64,000 bases of DNA from Dactylis glomerata (GCA_007115705.1 QXEO01000411.1:7479702-7543701), one strand, 5' to 3'. Counted from the stretch's first letter, positions 21,601-34,188 are shown. A program made the numbers and translations. Notes: generated by a model not told the origin, from the letters alone.

Positions 21601-23161
21601 TTCCCTAAATGCCATGCTGAAGACCAGCCAACCAACCCTATGCGAGGAGTTCTAGAAGTTCGGACTTGAGCTAGTAAGCCATGGTTTCTTGGCAAACCTT
21701 GAAGTCCGACCCACTCTCTTTGACCAGATCAAGGAAGCTCAGAAGGGTCATGAGAGTATCGAAGGTATTAAACGTAGGATGGGACGAGAGGAAGTACCTG
21801 GGTTTTCAATCGACCAGAAAGGTGTGCTACGGTATAATGGCCGCCTATGCGTCCCTAGCATCGAGGAGTTAAAATAGCTTATTCTGGCGGAGGCCCATGA
21901 TACCCCTTACTCTATTCATCCCAGAGGCACCAAAATGTACCAAGACTTGAAAGAACAGTTTTTGTGGCACGGTATGAAGCGAGAGATAGCTTTCTATATC
22001 GCTCGATGTGACGTCTGCCAGCGTGTCAAGGCTGAGCACCAAAGGCCTGCGGGTTTACTGCAGCCATTAAAGGTGCCAATGTGGAAGTGGGAGGAAGTCG
22101 GAATGGATTTCATCACTGGGCTACCTAGATCAAATCGTGGCCACAACTCTATCTGGGTTATTATTAATCGCCTGACCAAGGTCGCCCACTTTCTACCTGT
22201 CAAGACCACCCAGAAAGGCCGAGACCTAGCCAACCTATATATGTCCAGAATTGTTAGCCTCCATGGAGTGCCCAAGGTGATTGTGACTGATCGGGGCACT
22301 CAATTCACCTCAAGATTCTGTAACAAACTTCACGAAGCCTTGGGAACAAAACTCTCCTTTAGCACAGCCTACCACCCGCAGACTGGAGGCCAAACCAAAA
22401 GGGTAAATCAAATCCTCGAAGACATGCTTAGAGCCTGCGTCCTCTCATACGGAGCCAAGTGGGAGGACTGCCTGCCATTTGCCAAGTTCTCCTACAACAA
22501 TAGCTATCAGGCTAGTCTACAGATGGCCCCCTTCAAAGCCTTATATGGCCGCAAGTGCCGTACCCCTCTCAACTGGTCCGAGACTGGAGAAAGCCAAGTG
22601 TTTGGGCCCGATGTCATCAAGGAAGCCAAAGAGCAAGTATAGCTCATCCGCAACCGTTTGAAAGCAGCCCAGTCCCGACAAAAGAGTTATGCCGAGCCAA
22701 AGAGGAGACCTGTCACCTTCAATGTGGGAGACTTCGTCTACCTTCGAGTCACACCACTCAAGGGTATGCAACGCTTCCATGTCAAAGGTAAACTTGCACC
22801 CCGGTACATTGGACCATTCAAGATCTTGGACCGTAAAGGCGCCATGTCCTACAAGCTAGAACTGCCCCCAAAGCTATCCGAGTTCCATGATGTCGTCCAT
22901 GTGTCGGAACTCCGCAAATGTCTCCAAGTCCCTAACAAGCCCAAGACCTTCAAGGAGATCAATCACAACTCCATTGATTTAAAACACGACCTCACTTATC
23001 GGGAGAGACCCATTCGCATTCTTGAAGAAGACGTCTGTCTTACTCGTAGACGCAAGATCAAGATGTATAAGGTGCAATGGAGTAACCATACTGAAGACGA
23101 AGCTACTTGGGAACATGAGGATTATCTTCGATGAGAGTTTCCCGAACTACTTCACGCTTAG
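18682..23161 (+). pseudogene. gag-pol: Degenerate gag-pol of E
   Basis: Starts at ATG (M-A-P-E-T-R). A 2-nt deletion near 18786 shifts the frame, which then runs open to 20107. Domains in order: gag domain (~18900-19400), CCHC zinc knuckle C-Y-T-C...G-H-F...C (19634-19675), protease D-S-G-A (~19880), reverse transcriptase (20240-21100, with F-I-D-D-I-L near 20820), RNase H (~21250-21590), integrase, chromodomain. In-frame stops: TAG 20105 (for Trp), TAG 20597, TAG 21176, TGA 21590, TAG 21653, TAG 21875, TAG 22640, TGA 23132. The integrase catalytic Glu is Lys (codon 22397-22399). It cannot make active enzymes. Most stops fit C-to-T or G-to-A change. Confidence 0.92.
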
Positions 23162-23190
23162 CTACCGAATCTTAGGATGAGATTCTTTTT

Positions 23191-23200
23191 AAGGGGGGAA
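23191..23200 (+). other. Polypurine tract of E
   Basis: aaggggggaa just before LTR 2; identical tracts precede LTR 1 (12712-12721) and the H 3' LTR (44837-44846). Confidence 0.8.
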
Positions 23201-25932
23201 GGTCTGTAACACCCCACTTTTGTTGACAAAAATTAAAACCTTGTTTAAGTACTTTATTTTGGGTGAATTAAAAACTTTTGCTAAGCAATGTGCTTGCGTG
23301 CTATCATACATGACCTCATGTGTGTTTGTGTATGATTTCATGTGAATGTGTGTGTGTGTGTGAATACATGCCATGAACCTTCTTTTTCAACACATGTGTT
23401 TTATGAACTAGAAAGAGTGCTATGATTTTCTACATCAAATTTTGACCCTAGCTTATGCTTGTGTGCACCAAAAACCCTAGCATGAATCCTTTGTTTGATC
23501 ACCTCTCTATTCTTTTCTTTTCCTTTTATTTTTGCTCCTTTATCCGAAATTAGAGACTTCTCTAAAACCCTAGCATATCAAGATCAAAATTCTTCAAACT
23601 TTGGCTATGTCCTCCTAACTATGTTTAAAACCTCTGAAGACTATTTTGAGAGATTTTCAAATCTAGTTTGGTTGAATTTAAATTTCAAATTTGAATTCGG
23701 TTAAGTTACCCTAGCCTTTGCTTAATCTCTTCCCTCTCTCTTTTTCCTTCTCTTGCAAGCCAACCAAGGGGAGGGAAGGGGATCTACTGGGGATCTCTCT
23801 CTGGAGTCAAGGGATCTTCAAAACTCTTTTCTGCTTGTCCTATTCACTTGGCATCGAGGGGAAGAGGAGGAGACCGAGGCCACCCTGCCAGTACTCCCTC
23901 TCTTCGATCACCCCCACCGCCGTAGACCCCCAACGGGCGTGCGCCACCCTGCTGCCCCCCTAGCCTGACCCCCACCTCACATAGACCAACCCGGCACATC
24001 CCATGCCACCTAGGACATCGCCGAGACACCGCCGTGGATGCCCAGCGTGAGCAGCCCAGCACCGACCGCCTCCCGTACTGTCACCTCGCCCTCAAACCCC
24101 TTAGTGCACCCTCGAACAATTCCCCGAGCCACCCCTGCCCTAGGCCTAGCATGGGCGATGCCCCGTCCATGCCAATGTGGCGTGAGCTGGCCGCCCAGGG
24201 CGTCTAGAGTGGGTAGCGCGTTCCCATGCGCCCGCACCCCATCTAGCCCCGCTCTGCACTAGCACCTGCACGACAACGTGCCACCGACGCGACGACGCCC
24301 TCGCCTTGCACGGTGATGCACCCAGCTGACCGCGCCGCACACTGTTTCGCCTGCACGTACTCTAAAACCGCCTCCCTCATGACCAAACCGGCCAGCCATC
24401 GACACTGCCATCCGTACCCCTAGACCCAGCCCACGACGCCGTCCCCAGACACCGCCCACGACGGCCAATCACTTCCGACGAGACCCACCCTAGACCGAGC
24501 TCACGCCTGCAGTTATAAGCCGAGAACCCCCTCTGGAACCCTTTCCTCCCTCTGATTTGCCTCCTCTCCGCTCTCACTCATCTACGGGACCTCACCGCCG
24601 TGAAGCCGGGATGAGTCCGTCGCTGGAGAGCTCGAGAGCTTCGGTTAGAAACTCGCCTCCACCCTCTAGATCTCACCCCCTCTGTTTCTACTCCCGTGGC
24701 AGGCCGTAGCCGTCGACCTCGCCGACCATCACCGGAGCTTATCGAGACGTCGTCGACACCACCGCGAGCACCATCTCTTCTGCATGCAAGTCCATTGGTC
24801 GCCCCTCATCTCCTGAACAGCTCCGCCGTCGATCCGACCGCCGCCGACCACCAGCCATCCCTCGGTGAGCCCTCCCCTGCAAAACCCTAGCCGAAGCCGC
24901 CCCATGCGCCTGCATGCAGAGGACGGCGATGACGACGGGGATCTGTCATCGCCTGCCTCATAATCGGACGGCCGAGGCGCCCTCGTACCGATTCGATCGG
25001 AGCCGGGCTGGCCGGCGAGCCAGCGGGCCGTTCCGGCCCAGATCTGGCGAGGCCTGGCCAGATCCGGCCTCTTTACTTTTTTCGCCTGAGTGTTTCTATG
25101 ATAATTATTACTGCTACATTCTAAATTGCTTAGAAAATTTTCTAGGCATCAAAAATTTGTCATTCAAATTTTCCTGTGATCCATGCAATATTGTCTAGCC
25201 ACTGGTACTGCATGTTTGATTTTTAGGGTCATATATATTATCTGGTAATTAAATATGGTAGATCTATTGTTTTTCACTCATATTTGCAAGTAAGTTGTTC
25301 TGTGTAAAGAAAATTAGTGATTCCAATTTTCAGAGGTGCTTTACTATTTTGTTGAACTATAGGAACTGAATTTACTATTTTAGGAGCTATGCATTGCCTG
25401 TAATAATTATTTTAGGGTTATTAGTTTTCTGCCTTGTTTTATTTATTGTGCCCTGTAGGATTGTTATTTTTGATTCATTCCACCTCTGGTGTGTTGTGCA
25501 TCTCAGTAGCTTTCCAGTATGACCTCTGGTAAAAAATTTGGAGCCACAAACGTTTTAGGGAAATATATTGCTATTCTAGTGGTTAATGGGAATAGAAAAT
25601 TCCTAGTAATTTACCTTTTTAATCTTTTGGATTGATTCCAAGTGTGTTGCTTCTGTAATGTTGTTAGCTACCTGTAAGTATGATGGATGCCATGTTTTGA
25701 TTAACCATGATACCTGCAAGTTGTTTGTTTGTGATTAGGTATTACTATGCTAATAGAAATTGCTTGCTATTATTATGGTAGTTTATTCTTTTATAAATGA
25801 GATATTGGTTCAGATATCTGAACATGTTTGCTTCTGATACTCAATGCTTGAGTTGTGTAATGTTTTCCTTGAGTGTGATCCATGTATGCATGAATGCTTA
25901 TTGTGTGTGTGTTGTTGTTTTTCCGGCGATAG

Positions 25933-26010
25933 AATCAAACGACGATTGTGCGGAGGAAGGGGAGGTGTTTGAGTACCAGGAAGAAGGAGATCAGGGACAA
26001 GCCAACCAAG
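25933..26010 (+). other. Acidic exon-like block, E LTR 2
   Basis: 78 nt with the same borders and frame as in LTR 1 (acceptor-like 'ggcgatag', donor-like CAAG/GCAAGCC). Confidence 0.4.
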
Positions 26011-26758
26011 GCAAGCCATCTACTTGTTGCATATCTTAATCCTACTAAGTCACTATGCATTGTTCTACTCTTGTTTTCTTAATATGCATGATTTTCTATA
26101 TTGCTATTATTTCCTATATAACAATAGTTGACGACTTAGCTCCACAAGTCGACTTGATATCATCTAACAAGATGACACCCTTGACACCTAACTCAACACC
26201 CCTATATTAGAGACTTGATGGTTAGCATCATGGTCTTTGGAAAACTCTTAGTGGAGCCAAAAACTCTAGGATGGGAAAACTCTCAGAAAAGTTTCGAAAA
26301 TGGTTTCGAAAACCTTGGAGTAGTATCTACTCCACTGAAATGTTTTCTAAATGATTTTCGGGACAAATGGGAATTGGGATATGGAAGGAAAGGAGTTGGT
26401 GGTTTTAGAAAAAGGCATTGGTGTTTCTTTGTAGTCGCTTGGAGCAATTAACCCATGCAACCACATTACCGCCGGTATGGGACGGGGCCTAGTTTGAAGT
26501 TCGTCTGCTTTAGTGCGGGGAGCCTCACAACTATATAAGGGTCTGTAGACCCCGGAGTCCGGGTTGACGCCAAAAGAAGTCAACACATATCACAGCATAT
26601 CCCGAGCCGCCGGAAGACACTTGGGTTCTCCCGCCGTGGCGCCGGAGTTACGCTCTGGAGGAGGTATTGCCGGGTGTGCCGGGGAGGTAAACTCCATAGG
26701 GTAGGCACCCATACTAAGGTAGATAGATGGAGGGCTTTGATCGATTATCCGAACCCCA

Positions 26759-26870
26759 CATACTTATGTATGACGGTCCGTGGTGGTATCCCGGCGGATT
26801 TATCGGATGGTATGGGTAAAGTGTACAACCTCTGCAGAGTGTAAACCTATTCGAATAGCCGAGTCCTCGG
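26759..26870 (+). promoter_or_regulatory. Palindrome row in E LTR 2
   Basis: CATAC-TTAT-GTATG, CTCTGCAGAG, CTATTCGAATAG and CCGAG-TC-CTCGG. The last has A-T pairs where H has C-G pairs (CCGCG-TC-CGCGG), a paired change. Confidence 0.5.
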
Positions 26871-27278
26871 TCATGGACGGTTGTGAAGATCACTACATTG
26901 CCCAATGTCAGGTTTTGGCTTTATAAATGGTTTCCAAGAAAAATCGAGTTTGTGCCGGACGGAGTACTTGGAGGGTACAGCCGTGGCACGGGTGTGGTTC
27001 AGAGTACTTGGAGGGTACTGCCGACAACTTGAGGTGGTCATGTCTGATTGACCACCGACCTTATCTTGCAAAGGAGTTTCCCCCTTTCCTAGAGCTTTTT
27101 CCTATAATTGTTTTATAAAAGTCTTCTTTAATAAGGATATAGAAATGTCGTAAGACATGCTATGTCTACACAGAAAACTTGCTAGTTTATAGTTTCATTA
27201 AAGCCAAGCCAACCCTTGCTACAGCCATATAGCATGTAAATGTTTCTCTCCTAGATGGTTTGCGAGTACAATTCCAAA

Positions 27279-27377
27279 ATGTACTCACGGCTTTGTCCCT
27301 GGCTATTAACTTGGCCAGACTTTGGTGATGACTATGAGGAGGATGATGAGGAGTATGACGACGCCGGTGCGAATTAG
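27279..27377 (+). CDS. Small acidic LTR ORF, E LTR 2 copy (32 aa)
   Basis: M-Y-S-R-L-C-P-W-L-L-T-W-P-D start and ...A-G-A-N-stop. In-frame ATG at 27255 directly after acceptor-like 'cctag' gives a possible 40-codon form. Same position relative to the LTR end as in D, F and H. Confidence 0.4.
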   Translation: MYSRLCPWLLTWPDFGDDYEEDDEEYDDAGAN

Positions 27378-27654
27378 GAATCGTTTCCCGGTCAGTCGCC
27401 TGTAGGGTAGTAGGACTGGCTTGGGTCGACTACGCTGCATGTATCTGCTACTACTTCATAAATAAGTGTGTCAGTTGAACTTGCCCTGCGTGGCATTTAT
27501 ATTCAGCCAAGCGGCTTATGTAAGACTTTAATACTCGTATAATGGATGATGTAATCTGAAATGCCAACTCTGTTATGCGGATTCACGACGGTCTCCTGGG
27601 ATCGTGAATTGTATGCATAATGGGAATCCCGGGTGTTAAGCCGGGGTCCCCACA

Positions 27655-29943
27655 TCAAGTGCTGAATTGGAACCAATTCAAGGAGAGGTTCCGTAAAGCC
27701 CATATCCCTACCGGACTAATGACGCTAATGAGGGATAAGTTCATCAACCTCAAGCAAGGAGGTATGTCTGTTGTGGAGTACATGGACAAATTTAACACCC
27801 TGTCTCGTTATGCCCCGGAAGACACTGACACTGAAGATAAGAAGAAGCATCACTTTCTAAATGGCCTGCATATGGAGATGCAAAGCATACTGGTGGCTGT
27901 ACCATATCCTGATTTGGAAGCTTTAGTTGATGCTGCTATCATGGTGGAAGAAAAATGCAAGACGGTGTTTGAGAACCGCAAGCGTAAGATGCTTCAACAA
28001 CAAGGAGGGGCTAGCAGTTCAAGATCTCATAGTCTGCCACCGCCAAGACCAGCACCCCAGCCGTAGAGGACTCCACCATCTGCACCTCGCCCTACCAACA
28101 TCAACTACAACCATCAGCCTGCTGCCCCACGTACTGGAGGAAACAACGCCAACCCCCTCAACAACCCTAATACCCGCCCTCAAGCTAGTGGCTGCTACTC
28201 CTGTGGCCAGCCAGGAAACTTCTCTCGTGAGTGTCCCAACAAGGGAAATGCTGCACCGCGCCCCAATGCGCCAAGACCCAACCAAGGGCAAGCTCATACT
28301 GCAACTGGAAAGAAGGCTGCCGCCAAGAATCCCGCCCCTCCTGCTGCTAGGGGACATCTAAACCACCTCAATGCTGAAGAAGCCGAGCAAGACCCCGACA
28401 TCGTGCTTGGTATGTTCCTTGTCAACTCCATGCCTGCAAGAGTTTTGTTTGATTCTGGAGCTTCCCATTCTTTTGTTACCAAGCCTTTCGTTAAAAAGAG
28501 TGGGATGGTGCCAACCTTAATGCATCGTACTATGCTAGTTCAAATCCCCGGGTCCATAGCAAAAACTCAGCTCTCCTGCAAAAATATTCCCATAGTGATC
28601 CAAGGGGTACCTTTCCAAGAAGAACTTATAGTTTTAGGGGCAAAGGGTTTGGAAGTGATACTTGGGATGGATTGGATGACCAAGTATAAAGGAATAATTG
28701 ACTGCGCTAGGAACGCCATCTCTATAACTAGTAGTGAAGGGGAAGAAGTAGAGTATGTCACCACCGTACTTCTCATCCCGAGCCTATTGCAAGAAGGGTG
28801 TCGCTGAACCAACTTTAGAAGAAGTTCCCGTTGTCTGCGAGTACCCGGATGTCTTTCCTGAAGAACTTCCAGGTATGCCCCCTGACCGGGATATCGAGTT
28901 AATTCCTGGAACTGCTCCCATAGCTTAGAGACCTTATCGCATGAACTCCCAAGAGTTAATCGAGTTGAAGAAACAGTTGGATGACATGTTGAGAAAAGGA
29001 TTGATCCGCCCAAGTGCCTCACCTTGGGGGATCACCCATAATCTTTGTGGATAAGCGGGACGGTACTATTCACCTTTGTGTGGATTACCGAAAACTCAAT
29101 GATGTTAACATCAAGAACAAGTATCCTCTCCCCAAGATTGATGATTTGTTTGATCAAATGAATGGATCTCATGTTTTCTCAAAAATCGATCTTAGGACTG
29201 GTTATCACCAGCTTAAGGTAAGAGAGAGCGACATTCCCAAGACCGCCTTCACCACCCATTACGGATTGTATGAGTACACCGTGATGTCCTTTGGATTGAC
29301 AAATGCCCCAGCCTATTTCATGAATCTTATGAATAAGGTGTTCATGAAGTGTCTTGACAAGTTTGTCGTGGTGTTTATTGATGATATCCTTGTATACTCC
29401 AAGACCGAAGAGGAACATGAAGAACACTTGAGACTAGTGTTGGGCACACTTCGTGAGCATCAGCTTTACACCAAGTTTAGCAAATGCCAATTTTGGCTGA
29501 AGGATGTTGGATTTCTTGGACATGTTATGTCAGCTGGAGGAGTCTATGTTGATCCCTCCTTGATTAAGTCCATCATGGAGCGCAAGGCTCCAACTAATCC
29601 AACAGAAGTGAGATATTACTGCAAGTTTGTTGAATGTTTCTCAAGCATAGCCCGTTCGATGACGCAATTGCTCAAGAAGGATAAAAAGTGTGAAGCGAGT
29701 TTCCAAGAACACAAGAAGCAACTTGTTTCAGCCCCAATATTGACCATGCCAGATGTCACAAAGGACTTTGATATCTATTTGTGATGCTTCCAAGCTTGGA
29801 CTAGGAAGTGTTCTTATGCAAGGTGGCGAAGTCATTGCCTATCTATCAAGACAACTCCGACCTCACGAGATGAACTACCCCACTCATGATCTAGAGCTAG
29901 CCGCTGTTGTCCATGCCCTCAAAACATGGCGGCACTATCTTAT
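27655..29943 (+). pseudogene. gag-pol: gag-pol of D, segment 2 (gag to RNase H)
   Basis: Continues D gag after the E array: rest of the gag domain, TAG at 28064, a zinc knuckle at 28193-28234 in which the His is Asn (codon 28217-28219), protease D-S-G-A near 28450, a frameshift near 28770, TAG at 28926, one extra G in the run at 29023-29027, reverse transcriptase with F-I-D-D-I-L near 29375, one extra T near 29780, and the start of RNase H. Three whole-codon deletions relative to E and H are visible: about 12 nt near 28890, 21 nt near 29612 and 18 nt near 29690. The segment ends at the C insertion (cttat 29939-29943). Confidence 0.9.
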
Positions 29944-31580
29944 TGATTGCTATTGATGGTGCAATGAATGATCGGCAAGTTGGGAACCCCAAGAGGAAGG
30001 GTATGATGAATATAGCAGCAAGTTTTTCCCTCAGTAAAAAACCAAGGTTTAATCGTCCAGTAGGAAAAAGCCAAATGTCTGAAGGTGATGCTTGCTAGCC
30101 TAGTGACACTCCAACAAGGGCGCCATTGACGATAACTTGTTAGCGCGTCTTCAACTAGTAGCAACGTGGAACCTGTAAACAACACAACCAAATACTTTGT
30201 TCCCAACTTACGATGAGGTTGTCAATCTCACCGGTTTGCTTGAAACAAAGGGTATGAGCGTATCGAGTGGAAAGCAATAGTAGTATGCGAGTAAAGTAAA
30301 TAGTGCAAGTAAAGTAAACAGGTGATAGCAATATAATGGAAATAGGACCGGGGTCCACAGTTCACTAGTGGTGTCTCTCCATAAGATAAAATAACACATG
30401 CTGGGTAAAAAAATTACAGTTGGGCAATTGATAGAATAAAGACAACGTGCATATGTCGAGAGGATCACTATGAGATTTACTCTGGGCATTACAACAAGAT
30501 ACATAGACCGCCATCCAACTGCATCTATGACTAATAATCCACTTGTGGCAAATCAATCCTACAACTCCACAAGTATTAAGTTGTGAACAACAGATAACTG
30601 CATTAAGCAAAGTGTGTAATGTAAACAAAGCATATGCCCTTGAGCATATGAATGTTGTTTTCTCCCTAGTGGCAACAGCACATCTACAACCTTGGAGGTT
30701 TCTGTCACTCCCCCCAGATTAAATAGAGGCATAAACCCACTATCGAGCATAAATACCCCCTCTTGGAGTCACTAGCAACTACTCGGCCAAGATAGCTACT
30801 AACAACGGAGAGCATGCAAGATCATAAACAACATAGAGATAACATAAGATAATATTCAGCACATCAACTCAATCATAACACCAATATTCATCGGATCCCA
30901 ACAAACACAACATGTAGAATTACATAACGGTGATCTCGATCATGTAAGGCAGCTCACGAGATCTAAACATGAAGCATATGGTGGAGAAGATAACCATCTA
31001 GCTACTGCTATGGACCCATAGTCCAAGGTAGACTACTCACTCATCGCGTCGGAGGCAAGCATGGCGATGAAGAAGACCTCCGGTGGCAATTCGCCTCTCC
31101 CGCAGGGTGCCGAGAAGAGCTTCTGGACCCTCCCGATCTCGGGTCGACGACGGCGGCGGATCGCGATGTGTTTCTGGAAAAGTGATCAAGTTTTTAGGGT
31201 TTTCCCGTTGGGGGGTCTTTATAGGCGAAGGGCGGCGCCAGAGGTGGACCAGGGGTCCTCACCATAGGTGGGCGTGGGCCAGGGGCAGGCCGTGCCCCCT
31301 GGTGGTGTGGCCCTTCTCCGTCTCCTCTTCAGTTCTCTGGAAGCTTTGGTAAATTTCCGGATGTTTGGCTTTTGTTTCATCCAATTCCGAGAATATTTCC
31401 TGTGTAACTTTTCTGAAACACAAAACAGCAGAAAACAGGGAACTGGCACTGTGGCATCTCGTTAATAGGTTAGTTCCAGAAAATGCATAAAAATGCCACG
31501 AAGTGTAACGAAACACTAAGCAAATGGTGTAAAAACAAGCATGGAGCATCAAAAATTATGGATATGTTTGAGACGTATCA
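29944..31580 (-). repeat. 3' LTR of C
   Basis: 1637 bp; on the minus strand it starts TGATACGTCTC and ends ...GCAATCA. It matches the split LTR 35386-35949 plus 48372-49457. TATA box ctataaag at 31217-31224 (minus). Small ORFs in it on both strands have no support as genes. Confidence 0.92.
31217..31224 (-). promoter_or_regulatory. TATA box in C 3' LTR
   Basis: ctataaag on the minus strand, followed by 'accccccaac', as in B (50656). The copy in the 5' LTR, which would drive C, has changed to ctacaaag (49080-49087). Confidence 0.6.
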
Positions 31581-34188
31581 GCATCCCCAAGCTTAACTCC
31601 TGCTCGTCCTCGAGTAGGTAAGTGATAACAAAAGAAATAATTTTTGAGGTGACATGCACCTACACAATCTTGATCATATATGCAAGCGTTGTGTGCTGGG
31701 ATCAAAAGAACTTAAAACATGGGCATGAAAGATATAATCTTGATAGAAGAAACTTAGCAACCATATTATAACATGAAAAAGAACACAAACAAATGATCAT
31801 GAAAATGAAACAATGAAAGTCAAACGTGTGTTCAAATCATATGGAAAAACATACAAATGGTTTTCAGCTTGTCCTTCATGAGAGAGCAAAACATAAATGC
31901 ATAGGACACCTTCAAGTTTAAGAGGGCGACTAGATACAAGTAATTTGAGAACAAGTGAAACCAACATCATGAATCAATCAATGAAAACTTTGGGACAATG
32001 CACATTATACTCAGAATGACAACTATGCTCTCTTAGACGGTGCATAAAGATAGAAGGTGGTGACTCAACATAAAAGTAAAAGAAAGGCCCTTCACGAAGG
32101 GAAGCAGTGATTAAACATGTGCTAGAGCTTTTCATTTGTAAAACAGAGATAAAAATTGGGTTTTGAGAGGTGGTTGTTTCATGTCAACGACTGGCAATGG
32201 GGTCTTACTATCTTCCATAATAAACAAGTGAGAGCGGTTCCGAGTTCTTTGAAAATTTGGAACATTGGTGCTCTTTTATAAAGCTTTGGCACTCCTCCCC
32301 ACCTTTTTTCCTTTCTCAAACCATGGCTAACCGATTCCATCGGGTGCCCACCAACATTCACATACAATGGAGGAGTGCCTCTTTTTTTTCTTTTTTTTAG
32401 AATTAGATTGCAATGGTCTGACCAGCTCTCATGCAAAATTAATGACCAGCAGATGAAGCTGCCTAATTGAGGGGTACTTAATTTAATATGGAAGATAGCA
32501 ATTCTGACCACTATGTCCTCATGAGCTAAAAACAGTGGCACAAAACGAGAAGTACTTAAAAGTTTTGAAAGGTAGCACATGAAAATTTACTTGGAATGGC
32601 TTGCAAATACCATGCATAGGAATTTATAGTGGAAACAATGGCAAACTTAGTTTTTAGGAGTTGGATGCACAAGTAGAGCTCATACTCAGTACAAAATGAG
32701 GGCTAGCAAGAGACTGGGAGCGACCAACTAAGAGAGCAATAACGGCCATAATCATGCAAAGCGACAAAGCGACATTAAAAGAAGCATAAGATGGCATCAA
32801 AAGTCAAAAAATAAATGATCATAGAGGCTTATGGCGACTTTGTATGAGTCTAACATGTGTGAGCATGCGCCAAGTCAACCCAAATAAAGCATCAAGGAGA
32901 AAACCAAAATAATGCTTCCAAATAATTAAAACAACGCATGATTTTTTCAAAGACTCATTAAGCAATCTCAGTCATTTGAGACAAGTCATGCTACATCAAA
33001 ATCACTAAGCATGCTATCAAAAATACATCAAGCACGATATGTAAAAGCCTAGGCCGCAGTCTACACAAGCTCCTTTTTGTACCACTTTTTTGCATAAAGC
33101 TTTTTCTCTTTTCCAACACCTTTCGAACTTTTTTCTAACAACTCTTTTGATGAAAACCAACATGGACCAGAGGTCAAAATACACCTTGATGCAAAGATAT
33201 AACAAGATCTGAACACAAATCAAGGCGAAAATCGAAAGCTAAACGTAGTAGCAGAAAAAGATAACACTCGTTGAAACGATAAGAGTGAAAAACGGAGTGT
33301 TCTTAGCAAATGAAAAGCAAGGCAACTTCTCCAAAACGAATTTGTTGGGGTCCAACCATTTATTGCAGCAAACAAAACTAAAGAAAACTGAAAACTAAAA
33401 CAACTGACACTCCAAGAAAAACGCATAATGCATGAAGCAATAAAAATATAGTGTGTTGAAAGGTGACCTAATTTTTATCGATGAAGAAGGGGTGCCTCGG
33501 GGGCATCCCCAAGCTTTGACGCTTGTACCTCTTGGATATTTCTTGGGGTGCGTGGGCATCCCCAAGCTTGAGCTTTTGTCCATTCCTCAACTCATCTCAT
33601 CATTCTCCAATCCCTACACTTGAAAACTTCCTTCATACAAAACTCAACACAATTCTATTAGCAACATTAGTGTAAGCATAACATTGAATCAACCCTTTTT
33701 GCTTCAGGTTTCAACTCAAAACCACCACATATAAAGTATATACTACTGTACCAACTTCCCCAAAAGTTCCGTGATCAAAAGAACTAAAAAATAAAGCGAT
33801 CAAGCGGCAAACACAAATATTGGCAGAAATCTGTCAAAACAGAACAGCTGACAAAGATCGAATTTTTAGAGGGTTTTCTGTTGCTCAAATCAAAAAGTGT
33901 TCAACTAATGAAAGTTTGGATATAACCTGGGGCATATGCACAAGAAATGGCAGGTCCAAAAGATATACAGAGAATTTTAACGAATTTTTACGGTGCAGCA
34001 CTGAAAACTGTTTCAGGACAGCAACATCCCTAAATCTTACCTCACTCAAATTAGAGGCTTCTCTTGGCACAAAAATGAAATAAAAATGATAAAGAGCGGT
34101 TATGACAGTAGTAATAACTTCCAAGACTCAAATAAAAGAAAAATAACTGAAAGTAAAACAATGGGTTATCTCTCAAGAGTGCTTTTCT
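31581..34188 (-). other. 3' noncoding internal region of C
   Basis: Begins (minus strand) after the ORF with 'cctagctcaaaggcgttaaa' and an 'aagcactctt' tract shared with B (52905-52950), and ends with polypurine tract agcttggggatgc (31593-31581). Much of it matches B 52900-54470 and 55340-55817. The middle (about 32170-32650) differs from B, which has another ~0.8 kb there (54480-55335). I see no credible ORF. Confidence 0.7.

Larger units (their letters stand above)
11521..27654 (+). mobile_element. Tandem array of gypsy element E inside D gag
   Basis: Structure: 3' end of an E internal region (11521-12725), LTR (12726-17246), complete E internal region (17247-23204), LTR (23205-27654). This is what remains of an LTR-internal-LTR-internal-LTR tandem after loss of the left LTR, most of the first internal region and ~0.1 kb of D gag. 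The right border abuts D gag at 'tcaag' (27655-27659), the presumed target duplication; the left copy is deleted. The breakpoint shows short shared sequence around 'ctat.tcgctcg'. Both internal copies share disabling changes, so the tandem comes from one lineage. Confidence 0.88.
23205..27654 (+). repeat. LTR 2 (3' LTR) of E
   Basis: 4450 bp, TGTAACACCCCAC... to ...GTCCCCACA. Relative to LTR 1 it lacks about 60 bp near 24648. It abuts D gag directly. The apparent frame starting at 27620 in the LTR end and running into D gag is a junction artefact. A TATA-like ttataag is at 24513-24519 and a GT donor-like site at 24865. Confidence 0.92.

Noticed and set aside
27620..28066. 148-codon frame opening with an ATG in the E LTR end
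   Set aside because: The first dozen residues are LTR sequence; the rest is D gag. The fusion is an accident of the insertion junction.
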